Of a stretch of DNA of 64,000 nucleotides, positions 50,878 to 59,374 are shown piece after piece. Both the position numbers and the translations under genes were made by a program. The stretch is from Streptomyces barringtoniae (GTDB lineage Bacteria > Actinomycetota > Actinomycetes > Streptomycetales > Streptomycetaceae). The notes below the pieces were generated by a model. The model was given only the letters and a program-made list of their open reading frames with translations. It made no database searches and had not been told where the DNA came from. Each line of letters opens with the position of its first letter. Within the stretch, counting starts at the first letter, position 1. The stretch is from assembly GCF_020819595.1 (NCBI RefSeq), contig NZ_JAJHNP010000017.1, forward strand, positions 1 to 64,000. Reading direction: 5' to 3'.

Positions 50878-51735
50878 GTGCGCATCGATCTGCACTGTCA
50901 CTCCACGGCCTCTGACGGCACGGACACCCCGGCCGAGCTGGTGCGCAATGCCGCCGCTGCCGGGCTGGACGTCGTCGCGCTGACGGACCACGACACCACC
51001 CGTGGGTACGCCGAGGCGATCGCCGCGCTGCCCGAGGGGCTCACCCTGGTCACCGGGGCCGAGCTGTCCTGCCGCATCGACGGCATCTCGATGCACATGC
51101 TGGCCTACCTCTTCGACCCCGCGGAGCCCGCCCTGCTCGCCGAGCGCGAGCTGGTGCGGGACGACCGGGTGCCGCGGGCCAAGGGCATGGTCGCCAAGCT
51201 CGGCGCGCTGGGCGTGCCGGTCACCTGGGAGCAGGTCGAGCGGATCGCGGCCGGCGGCTCCGTGGGGCGCCCGCACGTCGCGACGGCGCTGGTCGAGCTG
51301 GGCGTCGTACCGACCGTGAGCGACGCGTTCACCGAGGAGTGGCTGGCCGACGGCGGCCGGGCCTTCGTGGAGAAGCACGAGACGGACCCCTTCGAGGCGA
51401 TCCGGCTGGTCAAGAACGCGGGCGGGGTCTGTGTGTTCGCGCACCCGGCCGCCGCCAAGCGCGGTCGTACGGTCCCGGAGGCGCGGATCGCCGAGATGGC
51501 CGAGGCCGGCCTGGACGGCCTCGAGGTCGACCACATGGACCACGACGCCGACGCGCGCGACCGGCTGCGGGGCCTGGCGAAGGACCTGGATCTGCTGGTC
51601 ACCGGCTCCTCGGACTACCACGGCAGCCGCAAGACCGTCACGCTCGGCGCGTACACGACGGACCCCGAGGTGTACGGGGAGATCACGCGACGGGCGACCG
51701 GCGCGTTCCCGGTGCCGGGCACCGGCGGAGCCTGA
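50878..51735 (+). CDS. PHP-domain phosphoesterase (TrpH/RNase AM-like)
   Basis: 285-aa protein with GTG start. Metal-binding motifs: DLHCHSTASDGTDTPAEL (His-x-His and following Asp), VALTDHDTT, and the later GVCVFAHPAAAKR, SSDYHGS. These match the PHP superfamily of the YciV/TrpH type; E. coli relatives are 5'-3' nucleases acting on nucleotides and RNA ends. The exact substrate is not shown. It is 61 bases upstream of the MarC gene and probably in the same transcript. Confidence 0.93.
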   Translation: MRIDLHCHSTASDGTDTPAELVRNAAAAGLDVVALTDHDTTRGYAEAIAALPEGLTLVTGAELSCRIDGISMHMLAYLFDPAEPALLAERELVRDDRVPRAKGMVAKLGALGVPVTWEQVERIAAGGSVGRPHVATALVELGVVPTVSDAFTEEWLADGGRAFVEKHETDPFEAIRLVKNAGGVCVFAHPAAAKRGRTVPEARIAEMAEAGLDGLEVDHMDHDADARDRLRGLAKDLDLLVTGSSDYHGSRKTVTLGAYTTDPEVYGEITRRATGAFPVPGTGGA

Positions 51736-51796
51736 CGCCGTCAGCGGCCCCCACGCGACCCCAGTCCACCCTTTCCAGCAAGGCCAGTACTTCCCC

Positions 51797-52402
51797 ATGT
51801 TCGACGTCGCCGTCTTCGGCTCTCTGTTCCTGACCCTTTTTGTCATCATGGATCCCCCCGGGATCACCCCGATCTTCCTCGCCCTGACCGCCGGGCGCCC
51901 GGCCAAGGTGCAGAAGCGGATGGCCTTCCAGGCCGTCTGCGTGGCGGGCGGGGTCATCGCCACCTTCGGTGTCCTGGGCCACCAGATCCTCGACTACCTG
52001 CACGTCTCCGTCCCCGCGCTGATGATCGCGGGCGGTCTGCTGCTCCTGCTGATCGCGCTGGACCTGCTCACCGGCAAGACCGACGAGCCGAAGCAGACCA
52101 AGGACGTGAACGTGGCGCTCGTACCGCTCGGCATGCCGCTGCTGGCCGGGCCCGGTGCGATCGTGTCCGTGATCCTGGCCGTGCAGAAGGCCGGCAGCGT
52201 GGCCACGCAGGTGTCGGTGTGGTCCGCGATCCTCGCGATCCATGTCGTGCTGTGGCTGGTGATGCGCTACTCGCTGCTGATCATCCGGGTCATCAAGGAC
52301 GGGGGTGTGGTGCTCGTGACGCGACTCGCGGGCATGATGCTCTCCGCCATCGCCGTACAGCAGATCATCAACGGGATCACTCAGGTGATCCGGGGGAGCT
52401 GA
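51797..52402 (+). CDS. MarC family membrane protein
   Basis: 201-aa protein with six hydrophobic segments: MFDVAVFGSLFLTLFVIMDP, then PPGITPIFLALTAGR, and VALVPLGMPLLAGPGAIVSV, the conserved MarC blocks. The function of MarC proteins is not established; the old link to antibiotic resistance in E. coli was withdrawn. There is no clear ribosome site beyond CCAGTACTT, so the start is chosen by family alignment. Confidence 0.92.
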   Translation: MFDVAVFGSLFLTLFVIMDPPGITPIFLALTAGRPAKVQKRMAFQAVCVAGGVIATFGVLGHQILDYLHVSVPALMIAGGLLLLLIALDLLTGKTDEPKQTKDVNVALVPLGMPLLAGPGAIVSVILAVQKAGSVATQVSVWSAILAIHVVLWLVMRYSLLIIRVIKDGGVVLVTRLAGMMLSAIAVQQIINGITQVIRGS

Positions 52403-52457
52403 GCCCTCGTCGGCTCGGCTCCCCCGGAAAGCTTGAGTGGCGCGCAGCGCGTGAGCG

Positions 52458-52610
52458 TTACGAGGCCTGGGTCTCGGCCGGGCGGATCCACAGGCGCTGT
52501 CCGATGGCGGCGGCCTGCTGAACGATCCGGTTGACGGAGGCGGCGTCCACGACGGTGCTGTCCACGGTGGTGCCGTCGACCTCGTCGAGTCGCATGATCT
52601 CGAAGCGCAC
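52458..52610 (-). CDS. Conserved 50-aa small protein
   Basis: Short protein from GTG with GGGAGAAG nine bases upstream: MRFEIMRLDEVDGTTVDSTV then VDAASVNRIVQQAAAIGQRL and a tail WIRPAETQAS. I recall this small protein as widespread in Streptomyces; its function is unknown. A well-formed promoter (52667-52694) lies just upstream, supporting expression as an independent gene. It is convergent with the MarC gene. Confidence 0.85.
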   Translation of the reverse strand: MRFEIMRLDEVDGTTVDSTVVDAASVNRIVQQAAAIGQRLWIRPAETQAS

Positions 52611-52666
52611 AGGCTTCTCCCTTCGTCTGGTCATCCTCCTGAGGAGAACTACTTGATGCGCCGGAT

Positions 52667-52694
52667 GTTGTATCCGGCGTTCGTAGGGAGTCAA
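52667..52694 (-). promoter_or_regulatory. Sigma-70-type promoter for the 50-aa protein gene
   Basis: TTGACT at 52694-52689 and TACAAC at 52672-52667, 16 bases apart, in an AT-rich region. The expected leader is about 50 nt before the GTG at 52610. Confidence 0.65.
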
Positions 52695-52804
52695 CGCGAT
52701 GCTTGTTACAAACATTCCCTACGCTAAAGAAAATTTTCGAACGTCTAATTACTGACTGGTAAGTCGGGTCGGCCGGACCGATCGGGACCGGTTGTGTTCG
52801 CAGC

Positions 52805-53725
52805 GTGACCACCGGGACAATGGAGGCGATGAACGACGACCTGGCGGCCCTGGGCGCCCGCATCGACCGCACGAACGAGCTGCTGGAACGCATGCTCGCC
52901 GAGGTGGCGAAGACGCCCTCCACCCACGCGATCTTCGTCGACGCGGGCTATCTGTACGCGGCCGCGGGCCGGCTGGTCGCCGGGACCGAGGACCGCCGGG
53001 CCTTCGACCTCGACGCCGAGGGCCTGATCGAGGCCCTCATCGACCGTGCGCGCCAGGTCTTCGCGGACAGCCGCCTGCTGCGGGTGTACTGGTACGACGG
53101 CGCCCGCCGCCGCATCCACACCGCCGAGCAACAGTCCATCGCCGAACTCCCCGACGTCAAGGTCCGGCTCGGCAACCTCAACGCCAACAACCAGCAGAAG
53201 GGCGTCGATTCGCTGATCCGCAGCGACCTCGAGTCACTGGCGAGGCACCGCGCGATCAGCGACGCCGCCCTGCTCGGCGGCGACGAGGACCTGGTCTCGG
53301 CGGTCGAGGCGGCGCAGGGCTACGGCGCCCGCGTCCACCTGTGGGGCATCGAGGCCCCCGAGGGCCGCAACCAGGCCGAGCCGCTGCTGTGGGAGGTGGA
53401 CAGCCAGCGCACCCTCGACCTCGAGTTCTTCAAGCCGTACGTCTCCCGCCGCACGGCCGCCGTCTACGACGCCACCGCCGGCACCCGCCCCACCCGTGAG
53501 GACGTCCGTTTCGTCGGCGCCCAGATCGCCGCGAAGTGGCTGGCCGCGCGGGGCCGCGAGTCCCTGGTCGAGCTGCTCCCCGGCCATCCCTACCTCCCCG
53601 GCTCCGTCGACCAGGACCTGCTGGTCGAGGCCGAGGGCCTGCTCCAGTACTCCCTGCGCGGCCAGGCGGACCTGCGCCGCGCCCTGAGGGACGGCTTCTG
53701 GGAGCATCTGCAGGCGCAGTACTAA
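52805..53725 (+). CDS. NYN-domain (PIN-like) RNase-family protein
   Basis: 306-aa protein. The N-terminus (DDLAALGARIDRTNELLERM) is coiled. The NYN core has FVDAGYLYAAAG, VYWYDG, DSLIRSDLESLARHRAISDA and LLGGDEDLVSAVEAAQGYGA with the acidic residues expected for a metal-dependent nuclease. The C-terminal part (VRFVGAQIAAKWLAA) includes an HTH/OST-like region. Starts at GTG 52805, ATG 52820 or ATG 52829 are possible; the longest is given. A role in RNA turnover is inferred from the family. Confidence 0.9.
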   Translation: MTTGTMEAMNDDLAALGARIDRTNELLERMLAEVAKTPSTHAIFVDAGYLYAAAGRLVAGTEDRRAFDLDAEGLIEALIDRARQVFADSRLLRVYWYDGARRRIHTAEQQSIAELPDVKVRLGNLNANNQQKGVDSLIRSDLESLARHRAISDAALLGGDEDLVSAVEAAQGYGARVHLWGIEAPEGRNQAEPLLWEVDSQRTLDLEFFKPYVSRRTAAVYDATAGTRPTREDVRFVGAQIAAKWLAARGRESLVELLPGHPYLPGSVDQDLLVEAEGLLQYSLRGQADLRRALRDGFWEHLQAQY

Positions 53726-54603
53726 CCCTGCCCGTCCGCGCTGTCCCAGAAGTCGGCGATCGCGCGGGCCGTGGCGAGGGGCTGGTCGGTGTTGGGGGAG
53801 TGCTCGGCGTTCTCGATCACCGTCCGCCGTGCGTTGAGCCGTAGCGCCATGTCGTCCAGCAGGGGCAGCGGCCAGGTGTCGTCCCGTGCCCCGGACAGGA
53901 CGTGGAACGGCAGCGGCAGCGCGGCCAGTTCCTTGATCCGGTCCGGTTCCGTGCACAACTGGCGTCCGGCTGCGACGAGTTGGGCGGGCTTGGTGCGCAG
54001 CCAGCGGCGCTGCAGGTCGTCGCGGTCGTCCAGGCCGCCGTCCAGGGCCGCCGTCTCGGTCTCCTCGGGCGTCTCCATCGCCCGCATCGCGTCCCACACC
54101 TGAGCCATGGTCATCACCGCGAGGGCGTCCCGCAGCAGCTTCACGCGCTGCTGCTGGGCCTCCGAGATCTGCGCGGGGCCGGAGGCCATGAGGGTGAGCG
54201 ACCGGAAGGGCGCGTGGTCGAGCAGCACGGCCGCGCGCGAGACCTGCCCGCCGAAGGAGTGCCCCAGCAGATGCACCGGCTCCCCGAGCGCCTCGGCCTG
54301 AGCCAGCACGTCCCGCGCCAACTCCTGCCTCGCATAAGCGGATTCGTCGGTCTCGGGTCCGTCCGACTCGTACTGCCCGCGCCCGTCCACGGCCACGGTC
54401 CGGTAACCGCGCCGCGCGAGCGGCACGTGCAGCGGATTGAAGTCCTCCTTGCTCCCGGTGAACCCCGGCAGCAACAGCGCCACCCCTCGGGGCTCGACCC
54501 CGTCGGCCACGGGAGCGTCGACTACGGCGAACTCCCCGCGCGCGGTCCGCAGCGAGTACGCACGGGCACCGGGGGGCGGGACGAAGGTGACGGGCCTGCT
54601 CAT
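53722..54603 (-). CDS. Alpha/beta hydrolase
   Basis: 293-aa hydrolase: VALLLPGFTGSKEDFNPLHV (oxyanion region), VDGRGQYESDGP, nucleophile elbow LLGHSFGGQVSRA with Ser, VLSGARDDTWPLPL with the acid, and ENAEHSPNTDQPLA with the His. There is no signal peptide. The substrate is unknown. Its 3' end overlaps the NYN gene stop by four bases on opposite strands (convergent). The start has GGGAG-like CCCCATGAG upstream. Confidence 0.92.
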   Translation of the reverse strand: MSRPVTFVPPPGARAYSLRTARGEFAVVDAPVADGVEPRGVALLLPGFTGSKEDFNPLHVPLARRGYRTVAVDGRGQYESDGPETDESAYARQELARDVLAQAEALGEPVHLLGHSFGGQVSRAAVLLDHAPFRSLTLMASGPAQISEAQQQRVKLLRDALAVMTMAQVWDAMRAMETPEETETAALDGGLDDRDDLQRRWLRTKPAQLVAAGRQLCTEPDRIKELAALPLPFHVLSGARDDTWPLPLLDDMALRLNARRTVIENAEHSPNTDQPLATARAIADFWDSADGQG

Positions 54604-54670
54604 GGGGAGAGGCTATCGGAGCGCCCCAAGAGGCGGGGCTCTGGCTGCCCTGCGGCTCCGCCGACGTGCG

Positions 54671-54718
54671 GACATGCGACGGCCCGGTCCACATCGGTGG
54701 ACCGGGCCGTCGCATGTC
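54671..54718 (-). terminator. Perfect 22-bp stem terminator after the helicase gene
   Basis: Two 22-base arms (54671-54692 and 54697-54718) pair without mismatch around a 4-base loop. It begins 11 bases after the helicase stop (54729, minus strand). There is no T tract. It is one of the strongest hairpins in the window. Confidence 0.9.
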
Positions 54719-54728
54719 GGGTGCCGGA

Positions 54729-57263
54729 TCAGCCCTCGGCGGCCTCGACGGCCGCCGCGGCCTTGCGGGTACGGCGACGCGGCTTTTCCTCCGGCTCCTC
54801 GGTGGCCTGCGCCGGGATCTCGGCGGCGACCGCCTTGGCGGCGGCCTTACGGGTCCGCCGGACCTTCGGCGCGGCCACCTCGGCGTCACCGTCCGCCTCC
54901 ACGACGGCAGCGGCCGTCTTGCGGGTGCGGCGGGGCTTGGCCTCGGCCTCGGGTGCCTCGGTCGTCTCCGGTGCGGCGACGGCCTTCTTGCGGGTGCGGC
55001 GCGGCTTGGTTTCCGTGCCCTCGGCCGTGTCCACGGCCGTTTCGGCCTCCGGTGCGGCGGCGGCCGTCTTGCGGGTGCGGCGCGGCTTGGGCTCCGCCTC
55101 CGTGTCCGCCGGTGCCGTCTCGGTGACGGCGGTGGCCGTCTTGCGGGTGCGGCGGGGCTTGGTCTCGGTGCCTTCGGCCGTGTCCACGGCCGTTTCGGCC
55201 TCCGGTGCGGCGGCGGCTTTCTTGCGCGTGCGGCGGGGCTTGGCCTCGGCCTCGGGTGCCTCGGTCGTGTCGGCCGTCGCGGGCGCGGTGGCGGCCGTCT
55301 TGCGGGTGCGGCGCGGCTTGGGCTCCGCCTCCGTGTCCGCCGGTGCCGTCTCGGTGACGGCGGTGGCCGTCTTGCGGGTGCGGCGGGGCTTGGTCTCGGT
55401 GCCCTCGGCCGTGTCCACGGCCGTCTCGGCGGCCGGCTCGGCCGTCTTGCGCGTACGGCGGCGCGGCTTGGCCTCCACGGGCGCGGTTTCGGCCTGCGGC
55501 TCGGCGGCGACCGGCGCCGCCTCCGCCTCAGGTGCGGTGGCCTCGGGCGTCGTCTCGGCCGCGGCCGGCTCCGCCGACTTGCGGGTGCGGCGGCGGCGCG
55601 GCTTCTCGACAGCCTCCGGCACCTCCGGGGTCTCCAGCTGGGCCGGGCCCTCCGCGGTGTCCACCGACTCGACGGCGGCCTCGGTGGCCGTCACCGGCTG
55701 CGCCGACGCCCCGCCGCGCGTACGGCGACGGCGGCGCAGGGTACGGGGAGCGCCGGACTCCTCCACGCCGGTGGCCTCGGCGGCGCCCGACTCGGAGGCC
55801 GGCGCCGCGGGGGTCCCGGTGGCCGTGGCGCCCTCGAGCGGTGCTCCGCCACGGGTGCGGCGGCGACGGCGCGCCGTACGGGCCGTACGCTCGTGCTCGG
55901 CGGCGCCGGACTCGGGACGGCCGTCACGCTCGCCCCGGCCACCACGGCCGCGGCCGCGCGCGCCACGCCCGCCGGTCTCGCCGAGGTCCTCCAGCTCCTC
56001 CGCGTCCAGACCGGCACGGGTCCGCTCGGAGCGCGGCAGGGTGCCCTTGGTGCCCTCGGGGATGCCGAGGTCGGAGAACAGGTGCGGGGACGAGGAGTAC
56101 GTCTCCACCGGGTCGTTGAAGTCGAGCTCCAGCGCCTTGTTGATCAGCTGCCAGCGCGGGATGTCGTCCCAGTCGACGAACGTGATCGCCGTACCCTTGG
56201 CGCCCGCGCGGCCCGTACGGCCGACCCGGTGCAGGTAGGTCTTCTCGTCCTCGGGGGACTGGTAGTTGATGACGTGGGTCACGCCCTCGACGTCGATGCC
56301 GCGCGCGGCGACGTCGGTGCAGACCAGGACGTCCACCTTGCCGTTGCGGAAGGCGCGCAGCGCCTGCTCGCGGGCGCCCTGCCCGAGGTCGCCGTGGACC
56401 GCGCCGGAGGCGAAGCCGCGGCGCTGGAGCTGCTCGGCGATGTCCGCCGCCGTACGCTTCGTACGGCAGAAGATCATCGCCAGTCCGCGGCCCTCGGCCT
56501 GCAGGATGCGGGCGACCATCTCCGGCTTGTCCATGTTGTGCGCGCGGTAGACGAACTGCTTGATGTTCGCGACCGTCGCGCCCTCGTCGTCCGGCGCGGT
56601 GGCGCGGATGTGCGTGGGCCGGGACATGTAGCGGCGCGCGAGACCGATGACCGCGCCCGGCATGGTCGCCGAGAACAGCATGGTCTGGCGCTTGACCGGC
56701 AGCATGTCGATGATCTTCTCGACGTCGGGCAGGAAGCCCAGGTCGAGCATCTCGTCGGCCTCGTCGAGGACCAGGCACTTGACGTGCTTCAGGTTCAGCT
56801 TCTTCTGGCCCGCGAGGTCGAGCAGCCGGCCCGGGGTGCCGACGACCACGTCGACGCCCTTCTTCAGGGCCTCCACCTGGGGCTCGTAGGCCCGGCCGCC
56901 GTAGATCGCGACCACGCGCACGTTGCGGACCTTGCCGGCCGTCAGCAGGTCGTTGGTGACCTGGGTGCACAGCTCGCGCGTGGGCACGACGACGAGCGCC
57001 TGCGGGGCGTCGGTGAGGGCTTCGGGGGCGGCGCGTCCGGCCTCGACGTCGGCGGGGACGGTGACGCGCTCGAGGAGCGGAAGACCGAAGCCCAGCGTCT
57101 TGCCGGTGCCGGTCTTGGCCTGGCCGATGACGTCCGTGCCGGAAAGGGCGACGGGAAGCGTCATCTCCTGGATGGGGAAGGGAGTGATGATGCCGACGGC
57201 CTCCAGGGCCTCGGCGGTCTCGGGAAGGATTCCCAGGTCTCGAAACGTGGTAGTCAGGGTCAT
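54729..57263 (-). CDS. DEAD-box RNA helicase (RhlE-type) with long basic repeat tail
   Basis: 844-aa protein. The helicase core spans residues 1-400: Q-motif region TPFPIQ, Walker A AKTGTGKT (49-56), PTRELC, DEAD box VLDEADEM, SAT, and HRVGRTGRAG. Residues about 440-844 are an Arg/Gly-rich linker (RGARGRGRGGRGERDGRP) followed by a low-complexity tail with two RRRRRTRGG motifs and about eleven PRRTRK-type motifs spaced by acidic Ala/Thr/Glu segments. The tail may bind RNA. It corresponds to Rv3211 in order. The start MTLTTTFRDLGI was preferred because the frame upstream reads like non-coding sequence. Confidence 0.93.
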   Translation of the reverse strand: MTLTTTFRDLGILPETAEALEAVGIITPFPIQEMTLPVALSGTDVIGQAKTGTGKTLGFGLPLLERVTVPADVEAGRAAPEALTDAPQALVVVPTRELCTQVTNDLLTAGKVRNVRVVAIYGGRAYEPQVEALKKGVDVVVGTPGRLLDLAGQKKLNLKHVKCLVLDEADEMLDLGFLPDVEKIIDMLPVKRQTMLFSATMPGAVIGLARRYMSRPTHIRATAPDDEGATVANIKQFVYRAHNMDKPEMVARILQAEGRGLAMIFCRTKRTAADIAEQLQRRGFASGAVHGDLGQGAREQALRAFRNGKVDVLVCTDVAARGIDVEGVTHVINYQSPEDEKTYLHRVGRTGRAGAKGTAITFVDWDDIPRWQLINKALELDFNDPVETYSSSPHLFSDLGIPEGTKGTLPRSERTRAGLDAEELEDLGETGGRGARGRGRGGRGERDGRPESGAAEHERTARTARRRRRTRGGAPLEGATATGTPAAPASESGAAEATGVEESGAPRTLRRRRRTRGGASAQPVTATEAAVESVDTAEGPAQLETPEVPEAVEKPRRRRTRKSAEPAAAETTPEATAPEAEAAPVAAEPQAETAPVEAKPRRRTRKTAEPAAETAVDTAEGTETKPRRTRKTATAVTETAPADTEAEPKPRRTRKTAATAPATADTTEAPEAEAKPRRTRKKAAAAPEAETAVDTAEGTETKPRRTRKTATAVTETAPADTEAEPKPRRTRKTAAAAPEAETAVDTAEGTETKPRRTRKKAVAAPETTEAPEAEAKPRRTRKTAAAVVEADGDAEVAAPKVRRTRKAAAKAVAAEIPAQATEEPEEKPRRRTRKAAAAVEAAEG
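54960..55425 (-). repeat. 231-bp-period direct repeats in helicase tail
   Basis: Within the helicase gene a block of about 140 bases encoding TETKPRRTRKTATAVTETAP and the following segment recurs 231 bases (77 codons) apart, with a partial third copy. The copies are nearly identical at DNA level, unlike the rest of the gene, which points to recent unequal exchange. Confidence 0.8.
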
Positions 57264-57669
57264 GCCTCTTCTGTGTGCGCGGCGCGAGGCGAGCGCGGGG
57301 GTCATGTGCGACCGTGCCGGGGACGTCGGCTGCCGTACGGACGAACCACTCGGGGCAAGCCGTAAGACACGGGACCTCTGCCGACGCTCTAGCGCTCGTA
57401 CCGCTGAGGGTGTCCCTCCGGTCGTCGTACGTACTGAGCCGTACGGCCAGGGAGGGCTGTCGGGTCGGAGCCGATCGGGCCACCGACCGGGCATCCTCAT
57501 GCGTGCGCCCTGTTCGGAGACGTCGAACACCGTCGACGCACTCTGGCAGGCGCATTACCACCATACCCCGGATTCGCGCACATGCGATGGCCGATTTGGT
57601 CACGTCATGGTGGTCACACTGATCGGCCGGGACCTTACGACGCCACGCAAGCGGGCTATTGTGCGCCTC
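57264..57669. promoter_or_regulatory. Divergent region between helicase and ferritin-like genes
   Basis: 406 bases without a gene. A patch at 57545-57665 is AT-richer. TATTGT at 57657-57662 lies just before the ferritin-like start and would imply a very short leader. Several partial palindromes (gtacgtac near 57428, ggtggtcac near 57609) occur. No promoter for the helicase is certain. Confidence 0.4.
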
Positions 57670-58416
57670 ATGACTAGCTCTGACAAGCCTGAGAACGCGT
57701 CCGCCGCCTCCGCCGGACCCACCGGTGTCGCCGCCCAGGACTGGGCGCAGGCCTCCGCCGAGCCGCAGTACCGCGCCGCCGTCGTGGACCTGCTCGGCGC
57801 GCTCGCGTACGGGGAGCTGGCGGCGTTCGAGCGGCTCGCGGAGGACGCGAAGCTCGCGCCGACCCTCGCGGACAAGGCGGAGCTGGCGAAGATGGCCTCG
57901 GCCGAGTTCCACCACTTCGAGCGGCTGCGGGACCGGCTGACCGAGATCGGCGAGGAGCCGACGGCCGCCATGGACCCGTTCGTCGCCGCGCTCGACGGCT
58001 TCCACCGGCAGACCGCGCCCTCGGACTGGCTGGAGGGCCTGGTCAAGGCTTACGTCGGCGACTCGATCGCGAGCGACTTCTACCGGGAGGTCGCCGCCCG
58101 CCTGGACTCGGACACGCGCGAGCTCGTCCTCGCCGTCCTCGACGACACCGGGCACGCCGGGTTCGCGGTGGAGAAGGTGCGGGCCGCCATCGACGCCGAC
58201 CCGCGCGTGGGCGGCCGCCTCGCGCTGTGGGCGCGGCGGCTGATGGGCGAGGCGCTGTCGCAGTCCCAGCGGGTCGTCGCCGACCGGGACGCGCTGTCCA
58301 CGATGCTCGTGGGCGGGGTTGCCGACGGGTTCGACCTCGCGGAGGTCGGGAGGATGTTCTCGCGGATCACTGAGGCGCACACCAAGCGGATGGCTGCGCT
58401 GGGCCTCGCGGCCTGA
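57670..58416 (+). CDS. Ferritin-like fold protein (MiaE-like)
   Basis: 248-aa protein, MTSSDKPENASAASAGPTGV, then helical segments with iron-ligand-like motifs: YGELAAFERLAEDAKLA, SAEFHHFERLRDRLTEIG (E-x2-H), FYREVAARLD, and DDTGHAGFAVEKVRAA with late Glu/His. This is the actinobacterial ferritin-like fold family (Rv3210c type), related to tRNA hydroxylase MiaE. Activity is not established. It is divergent from the helicase gene, as in M. tuberculosis. Confidence 0.92.
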   Translation: MTSSDKPENASAASAGPTGVAAQDWAQASAEPQYRAAVVDLLGALAYGELAAFERLAEDAKLAPTLADKAELAKMASAEFHHFERLRDRLTEIGEEPTAAMDPFVAALDGFHRQTAPSDWLEGLVKAYVGDSIASDFYREVAARLDSDTRELVLAVLDDTGHAGFAVEKVRAAIDADPRVGGRLALWARRLMGEALSQSQRVVADRDALSTMLVGGVADGFDLAEVGRMFSRITEAHTKRMAALGLAA

Positions 58417-58454
58417 GAGCCGGCGCGCTCTGTCGGGGGTGGTCGCGGGGATGT

Positions 58455-58545
58455 GCGCGGCTGCGGGTGTGCTGCGGGTGTGGTGCCGTTGCTCGCGCCC
58501 CGCGGCGGAGCCGCACCTCGAACGCAGCCCCGCGCCCCCTTGACG
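58455..58545. repeat. Dispersed intergenic repeat, copy 2
   Basis: Matches the element at 50690-50780: gcgccccgcggcggagccgc, then acctcgaacgcagccccgcg. It lies in the gap after the ferritin-like gene. It is also preceded by a short direct repeat (gctgcgggtgtg, twice). Confidence 0.65.
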
Positions 58546-58546
58546 G

Positions 58547-58816
58547 CTACGCCGTCAGGGATCGTCGGCGCAGTCTGCCTGCCGGGCGCAGGAGGAGCGA
58601 CAGGGACGCCGCCGAGATGATCGCGGCGCCCAGGAGGCTCAGCCAGGCGCCGCCGGGGCCGAGGGCCGTGTGGGTGACGAAGTCGCCGAAGAGGGCGCCG
58701 GCGACGCCCGTCGAGAGGACCAGCGGGCGGGCCGGCAGGCGGTGGGGCAGGCGGTACGCCGCGATCAAGGCGAGGGCCAGACCGAGCACTGCGGACGCGA
58801 GTGCTTCCAGGATCAT
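58547..58816 (-). CDS. Small membrane protein
   Basis: 89-aa protein, MILEALASAVLGLALALIAA, with three hydrophobic segments including VLSTGVAGALFGDFVTHTAL and SLLGAAIISAASLSLLL, and a basic end (GRLRRRSLTA). GGGAGGG lies eight bases before the ATG. It resembles small GlsB/YeaQ-like membrane proteins in size only; I do not recognise the family. It converges on the ferritin-like gene across the dispersed repeat. Confidence 0.78.
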   Translation of the reverse strand: MILEALASAVLGLALALIAAYRLPHRLPARPLVLSTGVAGALFGDFVTHTALGPGGAWLSLLGAAIISAASLSLLLRPAGRLRRRSLTA

Positions 58817-58963
58817 GTCGGGGTCCCTCCCATGGCCGGTCTGCCTTGAACGGTCGTAGCCCGTCATACCCGTGACCTGCGGAGTGCAATCCTCCGCTGT
58901 GGAGGAGTTGTGCTCCAGCTGTGTGCCCGGGCCATACGGAAGGGCGCGGACCCAGCACCATGC

Positions 58964-58998
58964 GGAAGGGCCCGGCGGCACACGGCCGCCGGGCCCTT
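58964..58998 (-). terminator. Terminator after the DUF3107 gene
   Basis: A perfect 15-bp stem (gaagggcccggcggc and its complement) around a 5-base loop, ending 15 bases downstream of the DUF3107 stop (59013, minus strand). Confidence 0.82.
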
Positions 58999-59012
58999 CT
59001 CACGACGTCGGC

Positions 59013-59240
59013 CTACAGCGCGCCGAACCCCACCTTGCGCACGGTCGGCTCACCGATCTCCACGTACGCCAGGCGGTCCGTCGGCACCAGGACCTTGCGC
59101 CCCTTCTCGTCCTGAAGGGTCAGCAGCTGCGTCTTGCCGGACAGCGCATCGGACACCAGGCGCTCGACCTCCTCGACGCTCTGACCGCTCTCCAGAACGA
59201 TCTCGCGGGGCGCGTACTGCACGCCGATCTTGACCTCCAC
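59013..59240 (-). CDS. DUF3107 small protein (Rv3208A/TB9.4-like)
   Basis: 75-aa protein with GTG start (VEVKIGVQYAPREIVLESGQ) and GGAGGGA eight bases upstream. It continues with VEEVERLVSDALSGKTQLLT and VPTDRLAYVEIGEPTVRKVG, the conserved DUF3107 pattern. Its function is unknown, but it is strongly conserved next to a TetR gene in actinobacteria, an order kept here (TetR at 59375-60016 upstream). Confidence 0.93.
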   Translation of the reverse strand: MEVKIGVQYAPREIVLESGQSVEEVERLVSDALSGKTQLLTLQDEKGRKVLVPTDRLAYVEIGEPTVRKVGFGAL

Positions 59241-59374
59241 GGCTATGTCCCTCCGACGGCCAGTGATGTGCGCGATCTTCCGCGCCGTACGCAGCACACA
59301 TTAGTCCGGTGAGGGGACCGGCACGCTGCGGGACGGAACGCCGTCAGCGAACAGCGTGCGGGAACAAACGGCCG

